Assembly: GCF_010435915.1 (NCBI RefSeq)
Contig: NZ_JAAFZH010000013.1
Location: forward strand, 1 to 64,000
Source: Spirosoma terrae
GTDB taxonomy: Bacteria; Bacteroidota; Bacteroidia; Cytophagales; Spirosomataceae
Length of the DNA: 64,000 nucleotides
Direction of reading: 5' to 3'
The notes below the pieces were generated by a model, which worked only from the letters and a program-made list of their open reading frames with translations, had not been told where the DNA came from and made no database searches. This document shows positions 36,391-44,799 of this stretch, piece after piece. A program made the position numbers and the translations under genes. Every line of letters begins with the position of its first letter. Position 1 is the first letter of the stretch.

Positions 36391-36691
36391 AAATAACCGT
36401 TTTTGTCTGTTCTACCGTCTTACGAAAATATGGATTTTTAACAGACCTCTGTGTTACTAAATCTACCGGACGCCCTAAAAGAGACTCCAGAGATTGAGCA
36501 ATTGTAAAATAATTTTCTCCGTACGTAACTGGGTCAAGATGCTCGTCAAAATCAATCAATAAATCAATATCACTAGTTTCATTAAAATGATCAGAACAAA
36601 CTGAACCGAAAGCATACGCTCTTTTTACGCCGTTCTCTTTAAGAATACGAGTAACTACTGGCAATTTTTGAGCTAGAAAAGAATGTATCAT
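36383..36691 (-). CDS. mntA: MntA-like nucleotidyltransferase antitoxin
   Basis: The 102-residue protein shows the minimal nucleotidyltransferase motif GSVCSDHFNETSDID: Gly29-Ser30, ten residues, then Asp41 and Asp43 (GSx10DxD). A third acidic residue (Asp at about 76, PVDLVT) completes the set. It is expected to neutralise HepT by AMPylating its RX4HXY tyrosine. It is the first gene of the pair, with a palindromic candidate operator 17 nt upstream. Confidence 0.92.
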   Translation of the reverse strand: MIHSFLAQKLPVVTRILKENGVKRAYAFGSVCSDHFNETSDIDLLIDFDEHLDPVTYGENYFTIAQSLESLLGRPVDLVTQRSVKNPYFRKTVEQTKTVIYE

Positions 36692-36707
36692 CTCTATACT
36701 TTTTAGA

Positions 36708-36721
36708 ATAGCCTAGGCTAT
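36708..36721. promoter_or_regulatory. Palindromic candidate operator of the HEPN/MNT pair
   Basis: ATAGCCTAGGCTAT is a perfect 14-bp palindrome, 16 nt upstream of the mntA ATG. Such placement suits autoregulation of a toxin-antitoxin operon. No DNA-binding domain is obvious in either protein, so the binder is unknown. Confidence 0.45.
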
Positions 36722-36830
36722 CGCGTAACCCACTTTGTAAAAATTCCTATGAGCGCCAAACAGAAAATTTTATACGTTAATGCTGCATGGCTTTTTATCT
36801 AGGGCGTTACTACGTTGTAATACTATAAAA

Positions 36831-36859
36831 AAAGAGACGTAAATCAATTACGTCTCTTT
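36831..36859 (-). terminator. Rho-independent terminator of purF
   Basis: A perfect 12-bp stem (AAAGAGACGTAA with TTACGTCTCTTT) with 5-nt loop lies 25 nt after the purF stop. On the minus strand the T run TTTTTTT follows. It would also work partly in the opposite sense. Confidence 0.9.
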
Positions 36860-36883
36860 CAGATTAGTAGCTATCTATTTTTA

Positions 36884-38776
36884 TTAGTAAGCCCGAACTA
36901 ACCGGCCTTCCATAAAGTTTACAAAAGCCTTGTTCACTACGCTATTTCCGCCGGGCGTCGGATAGTTACCCGTGAAATACCAGTCGCCGGTATGATTAGG
37001 ACAGGCCCGATGTAAATCGTCAACCGTCTGATAGACAACAGCAACTTCAGCGTTCAGATTAGCAGGCGTCACAATCTGGGCAACCTTCCGGGAAAGCTCT
37101 TCATGCGTAAATGGTTCGAAAAGAGCTTTAACGTGGTTTGCCTGCGACGAATTGCCCGATTCGATAGCTGCTACGCTCTGTGCGTAAACCTCATCGATCA
37201 GGTATTCCTGACCACGGTCCCGTAGTAGTTCGAGAGCAGCCCGGAATGCCACAAATTCTCTGAACTTCGACATATCAATACCGTAGCAGTCCGGGAAACG
37301 AATCTGCGGTGCCGACGATACGATGATGATCTTTTTTGGGCCCAATCGGTCAAGCATCCGCAGGATACTTTTCTCCAGCGTAGTGCCCCGCACAATCGAA
37401 TCATCGACGACCACTACGTTGTCGACACCTTTCCGGATCACCTCGAACGTAGTGTCGTATACATGAGAGACCATATCATCGCGTTGCGAATCATCAGCGA
37501 TGAACGTTCTCATTTTCACGTCCTTCGATACTAGTTTTTCGACCCGTGGCCGGAATGAAAGCACCTTGTCCAGCTCTTCTTCAAAAAGAATGCCCTCCAT
37601 GATCGCTTTCTTACGTTGCTTATACAGATACTCTTCCAGCCCTTCCACCATACCAAAAAAGGCAGTTTCAGCTGTGTTTGGGATATACGAGAAGACCGTA
37701 TTTTCGAGATCGTAATCGATTTCTTTCAGAATCTGCGGAACGAGCAGTTTACCGAGAGTTTTACGCTCGTTATAGATATCGGGGTCGGTGGCGCGGGAGA
37801 AATAAATCCGCTCGAAACTGCACGAACGCTTTTCGATTGGCTTTACAAACTGCAGCTCATTGTATTCACCGTATTTATCGATGATAAGCGCATGGCCCGG
37901 CTGCACTTCTTTAATTTCGCTGTATTCGGCGTTAAAAGCCGTTTTGATGGCTGGTTTTTCTGAAGCGACTACCACTACTTCATCATCCGCGTAATAATAA
38001 GCCGGGCGAATTCCGGCAGGATCACGGGCGACGAAAGCAGCTCCGAAACCTGTCATACCAACCATTGCATAACCACCATCGAAATCACGGCAGGAACGGT
38101 GGAGAACCCGTTGAAGATCCAGATTATCTTCGATGATATCCGACAGATCAGGATTTTCGTAAATTCCTTTGAATCGGTCAAATACGCGCTGATTTTCTTC
38201 GTCGAGGAAGTGGCCGATTTTTTCCATGACCGTTACGGTATCGACCTTATCCTTTGGGTGCTGACCAAGCGAAACGAGTTTATCAAACAACGTATCGACA
38301 TTAGTCATGTTAAAATTACCCGCTACCACCAGGTTCCGGCTCCGCCAGTTGCTCTGCCGCAGCATGGGGTGGCAGTTTTCTATTTCATTGGCTCCGTGAG
38401 TGCCATAACGCAGGTGCCCCATCCAGACTTCGCCCGTAAAAGCGATGTTTTCCTGGAGCCACTGCGCGTCTTTCGCTTTGTCTTTGTTGCCTTTGAGCGC
38501 CTTACGAAATTTCTTGTTAACCTTTTCGAAGATATCCGTTACCGGACGCTGGTCAACGGAACGGTAGCGGCTGATATACCGGCGACCGGCTGGCACATCA
38601 ATCTTAATGTTTGCAATCCCGGCTCCATCCTGGCCCCGGTTAACCTGCTTTTCCATGAGCAGGTACAGTTTATTTGCGCCGTAGAGGGCCGTACCATATT
38701 TATCGATGTAATACTGATACGGTTTGCGGAGCCGAATTAAGGCAATACCGCACTCGTGTTTGATAGCGTCGCTCAT
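36884..38776 (-). CDS. purF: Amidophosphoribosyltransferase
   Basis: The ATG at 38776 gives 630 residues, longer than the roughly 500 of E. coli and B. subtilis PurF. This long form is what I recall for Bacteroidota. The Ntn glutaminase nucleophile is Cys9 after a short propeptide (MSDAIKHECGIALI). RGQDGAG, GHLRYGTHG and the PRPP-binding loop VVVVDDSIVRGTT (near 450) are intact. The enzyme makes 5-phosphoribosylamine from PRPP and glutamine, the first committed purine step. An upstream in-frame start (38815) would add 13 residues before the nucleophile peptide and is unlikely. Confidence 0.93.
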   Translation of the reverse strand: MSDAIKHECGIALIRLRKPYQYYIDKYGTALYGANKLYLLMEKQVNRGQDGAGIANIKIDVPAGRRYISRYRSVDQRPVTDIFEKVNKKFRKALKGNKDKAKDAQWLQENIAFTGEVWMGHLRYGTHGANEIENCHPMLRQSNWRSRNLVVAGNFNMTNVDTLFDKLVSLGQHPKDKVDTVTVMEKIGHFLDEENQRVFDRFKGIYENPDLSDIIEDNLDLQRVLHRSCRDFDGGYAMVGMTGFGAAFVARDPAGIRPAYYYADDEVVVVASEKPAIKTAFNAEYSEIKEVQPGHALIIDKYGEYNELQFVKPIEKRSCSFERIYFSRATDPDIYNERKTLGKLLVPQILKEIDYDLENTVFSYIPNTAETAFFGMVEGLEEYLYKQRKKAIMEGILFEEELDKVLSFRPRVEKLVSKDVKMRTFIADDSQRDDMVSHVYDTTFEVIRKGVDNVVVVDDSIVRGTTLEKSILRMLDRLGPKKIIIVSSAPQIRFPDCYGIDMSKFREFVAFRAALELLRDRGQEYLIDEVYAQSVAAIESGNSSQANHVKALFEPFTHEELSRKVAQIVTPANLNAEVAVVYQTVDDLHRACPNHTGDWYFTGNYPTPGGNSVVNKAFVNFMEGRLVRAY

Positions 38777-38880
38777 AACAAGGACCGTTGTGTCGGCAGA
38801 AAATCGCCGGGGCAATCGAGTGTTTGGTTGATGAAAAGGTAACGGACTAAGGCCGCTTTTCGTTCGGCACTAGTCTTGAA

Positions 38881-38888
38881 CAAATATA
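38881..38888 (-). promoter_or_regulatory. -7 promoter box of purF (TATATTTG)
   Basis: On the minus strand TATATTTG exactly matches the TAnnTTTG box of Bacteroidota promoters. It lies about 105 nt upstream of the purF ATG. No clear TTTG -33 element was found. Confidence 0.5.
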
Positions 38889-38943
38889 GAAAAAGATGCA
38901 GGACTGGCACTGTACGAATTGACAATCCTACTAAAAACGAGTA

Positions 38944-39513
38944 TCAATTCAGCTTTCCTTCGACCATAAAATCGTTTCTATCAAAATAGGGCAACTTTTG
39001 GTAGCCAGATAATTTATAGTGCTGCACCTGCCATTGTTTTTTGTCAGTTAGCCCACTTTCCATAACCAGATGCCGCTCCGATGAATACAACGGGTTATGA
39101 GTCAGCAACGTAGCTTCAATCAGTCGGGGCTGGTGCGTAACCGAATCCAGACGTACCGTCAGGGACTGAACCGCCAATTTTTCGTCGGCACTCTTTAAGG
39201 TGTACTGATACGTCAGAGAATCGGGTCGCGAAATCTGGTAGCTGTTACGTAGTGCGGGTTTATTGATATCAGCCTGAGCAAATAATTCGAATTCGCGGTT
39301 CCAGTTGACGACCTGCGTTTTTTCCTCCGATTTTTTTTCATTAACAACCGTCGTTTTGTGCACAACGGGCTTCTGAGCCGAAAGATCTGTAATCTGACGT
39401 TTCACAAAACTGAGTACGTCGTAATACACATTGGGCTGCGTTTGCTGATTCGAATCAGCGCAACCACTGGCGAAAAGAATAAGAACAATACAAAAAGGAT
39501 AAACAGAGCGCAT
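38944..39513 (-). CDS. Lipoprotein of unknown function, 189 aa
   Basis: The signal sequence MRSVYPFCIVLILFASGC ends in a lipobox with Cys18. The rest is a soluble domain with beta-strand-rich character (YQYTLKSADEKLAVQSLTVRLD, LIEATLLTHNPLYSSERHLVME), which may bind or clear hydrophobic matter. I do not recognise a family. It is divergent from lpdA and stands alone. Confidence 0.75.
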   Translation of the reverse strand: MRSVYPFCIVLILFASGCADSNQQTQPNVYYDVLSFVKRQITDLSAQKPVVHKTTVVNEKKSEEKTQVVNWNREFELFAQADINKPALRNSYQISRPDSLTYQYTLKSADEKLAVQSLTVRLDSVTHQPRLIEATLLTHNPLYSSERHLVMESGLTDKKQWQVQHYKLSGYQKLPYFDRNDFMVEGKLN

Positions 39514-39583
39514 AAATCTATACTAAACGGTACTGAATAGCGAGTACCTTACAGGACCACCAACACGTTTTTTCACAAATCGG

Positions 39584-39613
39584 TTTGGGTATTGAAAATC
39601 TGAACCAAATTTG
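39584..39613 (+). promoter_or_regulatory. Candidate lpdA promoter
   Basis: TTTG (39584-39587) and CAAATTTG (39606-39613) are separated by 18 nt, close to the -33 TTTG/-7 TAnnTTTG pattern with one mismatch. It would give a leader of about 110 nt before the ATG at 39730. Confidence 0.4.
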
Positions 39614-39729
39614 CAGTCATAATGCTTTATTTATAGATGTTGGCGAAGAGATTTTAGACAATAGTCCCTTTCTTGTAGGTCTTCTGTCTATTATCGACAA
39701 TCCAATATCCAGATATAACCATCTCATTC

Positions 39730-41130
39730 ATGGAATACGATGTTATTATGATTGGTTCGGGGCCGGGTGGCTACACCGGTGCGATTCGTTGCGCTCAACT
39801 CGGACTTAAAACTGCCATTATCGAAAAATACCCGGCATTGGGTGGTACGTGCCTGAACGTTGGCTGCATTCCGTCTAAAGCCCTCCTCGACTCGTCGGAG
39901 CATTACTATAATGCGGCCCACTCATTCGCCGAGCACGGCATCAAACTAGCTGATCTGCAGGTCGATCTGGCGCAAATGATCAAGCGGAAGCAGGAAGTCG
40001 TCGATGCTACCACCAAAGGGATCAACTTTCTGATGAAGAAAAATAAAATCGACGAAATTCACGGCGTCGGTTCGTTTGTTGATCCACATACGATCAAGAT
40101 CACCAAAGAAGATGGTTCCGAGCAAACCATCAAAGGAAAAAATATAATTATCGCTACGGGTTCTAAACCGCTATCGTTCCCGTCGATGCCCATCGACAAA
40201 AAACGGGTTATTACGTCGACCGAAGCGCTTAAACTGACCGAAATCCCCAAACATTTGATCGTGATCGGAGCCGGTGTGATCGGAGCCGAACTGGGTTCAG
40301 TCTATGCTCGTCTGGGCGCTAAAGTATCGTTTGTTGAGTTTGCCGACTCCATGATTCCTACCATGGACAAAACCCTTGGTAAAGAACTTCAGAAAGTCGT
40401 TAAAAAACTCGGCGCCGATTTTTACTTCAGCCATAAAGTGACGAAAGTCGAGAATACAGGCGACGAAGTTGTGGTCAGTGTGGATACGCCCAAAGGGGAG
40501 CAAATCACCCTCACCGGCGATTATTGCCTGGTTTCGGTTGGTCGTCGTCCCTACACCGACGGTCTGAATCTGGAAGCCGCTGGCGTGAAAGTGGACAACC
40601 GGGGACGGGTTGAAGTAGACAATCATCTGCGCACCAACGTACCGCACATCTACGCGCTTGGCGACGTAATACGGGGGGCTATGCTGGCTCACAAAGCCGA
40701 AGAAGAAGGCACCTTTATTGCCGAAACCATTGTTGGCCAGAAGCCACACATCCACTATCGTCTGATTCCGGGCGTAGTGTACACCTGGCCAGAAGTTGCG
40801 TCGGTTGGCTTAACGGAAGAAGAGGTTAAACAGGAGGGATTGCCCTACAAAGTTGGCTCGTTTCCATTCAAAGCCCTGGGCCGTGCCCGGGCGAGTATGG
40901 ACATTGATGGACTAGTGAAAGTTCTGGCGCACAAAGAAACCGACGAAATCCTGGGCGTACACATGATCGGCGCCCGCGCTGCCGACATGATCGCAGAAGC
41001 CGTTACGGCTATGGAATTCCGGGCATCGGCCGAGGACGTAACGCGGATGTCGCACGCCCACCCGACTTACACAGAAGCATTCAAAGAAGCCTGTCTGGCC
41101 GCTACGGACAACCGTGCGATCAATATGTAA
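39730..41130 (+). CDS. lpdA: Dihydrolipoyl dehydrogenase (E3)
   Basis: The 466-residue protein has the FAD motif GSGPGGYTGAIR at 9-20, the redox-active disulfide GGTCLNVGCIPSK (Cys41, Cys46), GAGVIGAELGSVYARLG for NAD, and the C-terminal SHAHPTYTEAFKEA with the catalytic His-Glu pair. It reoxidises dihydrolipoyl groups of 2-oxoacid dehydrogenases and the glycine cleavage system. It is monocistronic here. The matching E2 and E1 genes of 2-oxoglutarate dehydrogenase lie at the far end of the window, 20 kb away. Confidence 0.95.
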   Translation: MEYDVIMIGSGPGGYTGAIRCAQLGLKTAIIEKYPALGGTCLNVGCIPSKALLDSSEHYYNAAHSFAEHGIKLADLQVDLAQMIKRKQEVVDATTKGINFLMKKNKIDEIHGVGSFVDPHTIKITKEDGSEQTIKGKNIIIATGSKPLSFPSMPIDKKRVITSTEALKLTEIPKHLIVIGAGVIGAELGSVYARLGAKVSFVEFADSMIPTMDKTLGKELQKVVKKLGADFYFSHKVTKVENTGDEVVVSVDTPKGEQITLTGDYCLVSVGRRPYTDGLNLEAAGVKVDNRGRVEVDNHLRTNVPHIYALGDVIRGAMLAHKAEEEGTFIAETIVGQKPHIHYRLIPGVVYTWPEVASVGLTEEEVKQEGLPYKVGSFPFKALGRARASMDIDGLVKVLAHKETDEILGVHMIGARAADMIAEAVTAMEFRASAEDVTRMSHAHPTYTEAFKEACLAATDNRAINM

Positions 41131-41140
41131 TACGTAGTGA

Positions 41141-41200
41141 ATTGATTCAATCGAAACGCCCGGCTACTGTACAGCAGCCGGGCGTTTCGATTGAATCAAT
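41141..41200. terminator. 60-bp near-perfect palindrome, bidirectional terminator-like
   Basis: Arms of 25 nt (41141-41165 and 41176-41200) are exact inverted copies, and the central 10 nt (actgtacagc) continue the symmetry with one A/C mismatch. It fills the gap between convergent lpdA and a lipoprotein gene. No long T run follows on either side, so termination is inferred from position and stem strength. Confidence 0.7.
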
Positions 41201-41217
41201 GTATGGATCAGTTGTCT

Positions 41218-41619
41218 TTATCGACGAGTCGTTAGTATTGTATCTCCTGCCGGATAAACGATCTCTACATTGTCCTCAGCCGTAATAAAAACCGTTTCCG
41301 GCTTGTCGATGGCCGTTGCGTTTAAACTGGCAGATAATGATTTGCCGGATGGAGTCAATTGTCCCAGCTTTTTCACTGAATTATCGGTCTGCTTCATCCA
41401 AACCAGATAGGTATTTTTAGCTGGCGTTAAGTTTTTAGCTTCTGCCAGATTCCGTACATCCAGCTTTATCGTGTAGTTCTTATTCTTGTCTTTCTTAATC
41501 GTTACGTTTCCGCTGGCGGCAGGAACGACAGGAGACGTAACAAAAGACATTTTAGGCGTACAGGCATTAATTGTTGCCAATACCAACAACAGTAAGGTGA
41601 GTTTTTGACTAGTTTTCAT
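41218..41619 (-). CDS. Small lipoprotein of unknown function, 133 aa
   Basis: The ATG at 41619 gives a lipoprotein signal (MKTSQKLTLLLLVLATINAC, Cys20). The mature part (about 110 residues) looks like one beta-sandwich: KKDKNKNYTIKLDVRNLAEAKNL, NTYLVWMKQTDNSVKKLGQL, ETVFITAEDNVEI. The TYLVWM...KKLG pattern is reminiscent of anti-sigma-K-factor C-terminal-like domains. No membrane or catalytic motif is visible. Function unknown. Confidence 0.7.
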   Translation of the reverse strand: MKTSQKLTLLLLVLATINACTPKMSFVTSPVVPAASGNVTIKKDKNKNYTIKLDVRNLAEAKNLTPAKNTYLVWMKQTDNSVKKLGQLTPSGKSLSASLNATAIDKPETVFITAEDNVEIVYPAGDTILTTRR

Positions 41620-41853
41620 TTTCACAAAGCGTTTTCAATAAATATAAGTTACCGAACTAGGTTTCAGGGTAGTTTTATAACTCCCCTCAGTAGACGGACT
41701 TATATACTAAAACAAATCCAAGGCCATAATGTCCTTGATCAGATGCCAAATAAATTTAGGTGAGACGCGGAGTAAGTACGTTAAACAGGCCCAAAACCCA
41801 GAGTCTGAGATAAATTATAAAGCTCTTTTTGTATCTGTTACGTCTGCTTTTCG

Positions 41854-42387
41854 CTAACGCTGAACATTCTTCAGACTAGTGACCTCTTTTCCTTTTCTGT
41901 TTCGAATAACTGTTACCGAACCGTCCGTTTCCAGGATAACAGCGGTTACACTAGCTGTGCTGGAAATACCAGAGTCTCGTATGGAAGCCAAAATATCATC
42001 TTCACTCACTCGATGACGACGCATAACCCGTTTCAGGTAATCTCCCTGATGAAATAACAGCGTCGGTTCACCATTGATAAAATGGTGAAAACCGCTCGAA
42101 CGAATGGTCAACCAAGCTACGATATACTGTAAAAGAACCAATAGCGCTACAGCTGTCAATCCATCCGCTACACCGGACTGCCGCGAGACAATCGTCGTTG
42201 ATAGTATAGACCCAAGCGCAACAGTCACCACCAGATCGAAAGGATTCATTTTCGATAGTGTACGTTTTCCGGAGATTCTTAGAATAAGCAGCATCCCACA
42301 ATAAGAAAGTACACCTACGACCAAAACTCGCCCAATACTCTGCCAACCTTTAAAGAGCCAGTCGCTTATTATCATTTCTTCATCCAT
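41854..42387 (-). CDS. DUF421/YetF-family membrane protein
   Basis: The ATG at 42387 gives 177 residues with three membrane helices followed by the YetF-type soluble domain. The hallmark RISGKRTLSKMNPFDLVVTV ends helix 1, and NGEPTLLFHQGDYLKRVMRRHRVSEDDI is the conserved cytoplasmic segment. The family role is unclear. In-frame starts at 42426 and 42453 would add a stretch that looks non-conserved. It follows the sensor-like gene at 42453. Confidence 0.85.
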   Translation of the reverse strand: MDEEMIISDWLFKGWQSIGRVLVVGVLSYCGMLLILRISGKRTLSKMNPFDLVVTVALGSILSTTIVSRQSGVADGLTAVALLVLLQYIVAWLTIRSSGFHHFINGEPTLLFHQGDYLKRVMRRHRVSEDDILASIRDSGISSTASVTAVILETDGSVTVIRNRKGKEVTSLKNVQR

Positions 42388-42452
42388 AGTTAATTTTTTT
42401 AGGGATAAACAACTGAATGAGGCCATCGATAGATAAGGAAACAGAATGTTCA

Positions 42453-43016
42453 CTAACGGGTGAGTGAGTCAGGAAGTATGCGGGTAGGTTTATAAAACAT
42501 AACCAAAGTCCCCAAACGCCCGTCCGGGCCGACCACGGGCGCAGATAATTCGTAAGGATCGTTATTGTTAAAATATACTTCTTGCTGCTGAAGTAAATAA
42601 GCCGGGAAACGACTGGAAAAAACGATCCCTTGGTTCTTTTTATTGGTCGAAACAGTCACCTTGCCTGCTGCATCAATTAACAGCAGTTCCTGAACACCCC
42701 TATCTTTCACCAGGGTATTGAAATAGTCATTTATTTCCCCTGGCTTATTCTGGAGCAGCGCGTTACGAATAGCCCAGCTAAAAGCTTTCATAGTGAACGT
42801 TAGCTGTTGGCGGTCGTTGGACAATTGTTTTTCCAATACAGTCTTCTCCACTAATTGTTGATGATCTTCAGCCCGCCGACTCAACTGTATATTCCGATAC
42901 AGTAAATATCCGGCACCAATTAGTAACAGGCCGATAACTGTGTAAAGAAGAATAGTAAGCCTACGAGTATTGTTAGGTGATGTATTCTTCGGATTGATAT
43001 GCGTGTCAGTAGCCAT
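42453..43016 (-). CDS. Membrane-anchored sensor-like protein, 187 aa
   Basis: One membrane helix (about 20-40, LTILLYTVIGLLLIGAGYLLY) is followed by a coiled-coil (about 45-75) and a PAS/CACHE-like extracytoplasmic domain: VKDRGVQELLLIDAAGKVTVSTNKKNQG, then SAPVVGPDGRLGTLVMFYKP. The layout is a sensor without output domain. I do not recognise a named family. The downstream DUF421 gene probably belongs to the same unit. Confidence 0.7.
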   Translation of the reverse strand: MATDTHINPKNTSPNNTRRLTILLYTVIGLLLIGAGYLLYRNIQLSRRAEDHQQLVEKTVLEKQLSNDRQQLTFTMKAFSWAIRNALLQNKPGEINDYFNTLVKDRGVQELLLIDAAGKVTVSTNKKNQGIVFSSRFPAYLLQQQEVYFNNNDPYELSAPVVGPDGRLGTLVMFYKPTRILPDSLTR

Positions 43017-43185
43017 ATATATAGACGCTAATTAAACCATACAGAGATCATGTCTATCTCTTTTGTTTTTGAAGAAACCAGCCAAAACTTAAAAAGATGT
43101 TAATCAATGATTAGAATCTGTTTATAATAGACTGAGAGTAAGTCAGGCAGAATAACAACGAAGCGTTAATAGTCACCAAGTGCCC

Positions 43186-44511
43186 TCATGCATTGAGTAA
43201 CTTCTTGTATAATTCCCGCACTTGTTCTTTTTCGTATTCAGTACTGAGTGTCTGCTCAGCATAACTCATTAACAGATCGGCCTGCTCTCGGATTAGAAGC
43301 GTACGATCACTGCTACAAACAGCGCCCTTCACCAGCGCTAATGCCCTGAAGAGCCGCCGGAACACCGCATGATTCCCTTTGGCATTGATACGTATCAGAT
43401 CGAATGCCAATCGAATATAATCCTCAAAATCAGCAGCCTTCACCATCACCCGAATGTGTTTTCCATCCGATCGTAGTCGCGCCGGCAATTCCCGACGGGC
43501 CAGTTGCTCCCCTATAGCACCCAGGTAGTCGACAGCCATGATAGCAGTCGTAGTGTCATTAACACCGGGAGAAAGAGCTTTAAGCGCTACATCAACCAAC
43601 TGCTGAATCCCAAAGGCAGCATCCTGTTCTACATTCCGATAACGACCAATGCTAACATAATCCAACAGGGCATCTGCCCAGTCAGACTCATTAGTATCGG
43701 CTCTTTCTACAGTACTACGCGCAAAAAATAGAATAGTACCCTTACCAAGAAAAGTCCCTATTTCTTTTTCAATCCGAATTATTGCGTGATGATGGGTTGC
43801 CCATTTCAGTATTCCATCCTGATTAATTTGCTGCAAATAGCCCGATTGGGTTGCCGCTACCGATATCCATTCATATTTATCATCAACGTAATGCATGGCC
43901 TCTTCAACCTCCTGCCGCTCGCTGATGGGCTCCCCAAACTGCCCGGGGAACAAATGCGAAACTGCCTGACAGGTTTCGTTAAAAATACGCTGAACAATTG
44001 TACCTGTCTGAAGTGAGTCGGCTATATGATGAATAAAAAAAATAAGAGCGGCCACTCCACCCAGGGCCAATATTAAACCAACCAGTACTGCAGTAGACGG
44101 TACAAACTTGATATCGTCTGTCCCTCTAATTGTCCCCAATACGAGTAGGCAATAGGTAAAGACTCCGACAAAATAACCCATTACAACCTGGTTAATCCGA
44201 TCGCGGATAAAACCACGAAGAACCTGAGGAGAGTATTGACTGCTAACCTGCGAGATTGTCGATAACGTAAGTGAAAAGGAGAGAGTAGCAACTGTCAGCA
44301 TCGAGCCCGCAATAGCACCCAGCATGCCCCGCGCTCCTTCGGCTCCTGTACCGAATAAGAGCGGGAAGCGTTTTTCTCCATGCCAGTTTGTGTATGCATC
44401 AAATGCTACCAGACCATACGCCAATACAAAAGAAGCAAGTACCATCATGCCCGGCACAAACCAAAGCGATTCTCGAAGTTGATGCCAATACAGACGGAGC
44501 CGAGCAAGCAT
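43186..44511 (-). CDS. DUF2254 family membrane protein
   Basis: The ATG at 44511 gives 441 residues. The DUF2254 start is clear: RLYWHQLRESLWFVPGMMVL, GARGMLGAIAGSMLTVATLSFSLTL and SSQYSPQVLRGFIRDRINQVVMGYFVG. Four membrane helices are followed by a large cytoplasmic region including ALSPGVNDTTTAIMAVDYLGA. The function is not known. It is upstream of the sensor-like and DUF421 genes but separated by 169 nt. Confidence 0.87.
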   Translation of the reverse strand: MLARLRLYWHQLRESLWFVPGMMVLASFVLAYGLVAFDAYTNWHGEKRFPLLFGTGAEGARGMLGAIAGSMLTVATLSFSLTLSTISQVSSQYSPQVLRGFIRDRINQVVMGYFVGVFTYCLLVLGTIRGTDDIKFVPSTAVLVGLILALGGVAALIFFIHHIADSLQTGTIVQRIFNETCQAVSHLFPGQFGEPISERQEVEEAMHYVDDKYEWISVAATQSGYLQQINQDGILKWATHHHAIIRIEKEIGTFLGKGTILFFARSTVERADTNESDWADALLDYVSIGRYRNVEQDAAFGIQQLVDVALKALSPGVNDTTTAIMAVDYLGAIGEQLARRELPARLRSDGKHIRVMVKAADFEDYIRLAFDLIRINAKGNHAVFRRLFRALALVKGAVCSSDRTLLIREQADLLMSYAEQTLSTEYEKEQVRELYKKLLNA

Positions 44512-44799
44512 ATATGCGGAGAAAGTTCTATCAGTCAAACAAGCCACTAGTTTAATAGTTATGCTGCTCCCTAAAATAGTGCTCTACCAACTAGGTAAAC
44601 TCTCAGTTCTTCTGCTATACTTTTCATTTTTCTACGGACGTTCATTGTGGTGAAGAATCCGGTTGGGCAGATAAAGGCATGATCAGAAATCTAGCCAAAT
44701 CACTTACTTTGAGGTTAAATAACTCCGGCTAATTCCGTCTGCTGTGAGGTAGCCCGGCCTTTTTGTATATTGCCTTTTTAACCGATACAACCGCCCATT

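Noticed and set aside
38099..38740. 213-codon plus-strand frame
   Set aside because: It is antisense to purF, whose motifs are complete; the composition is a shadow of the purF codons.
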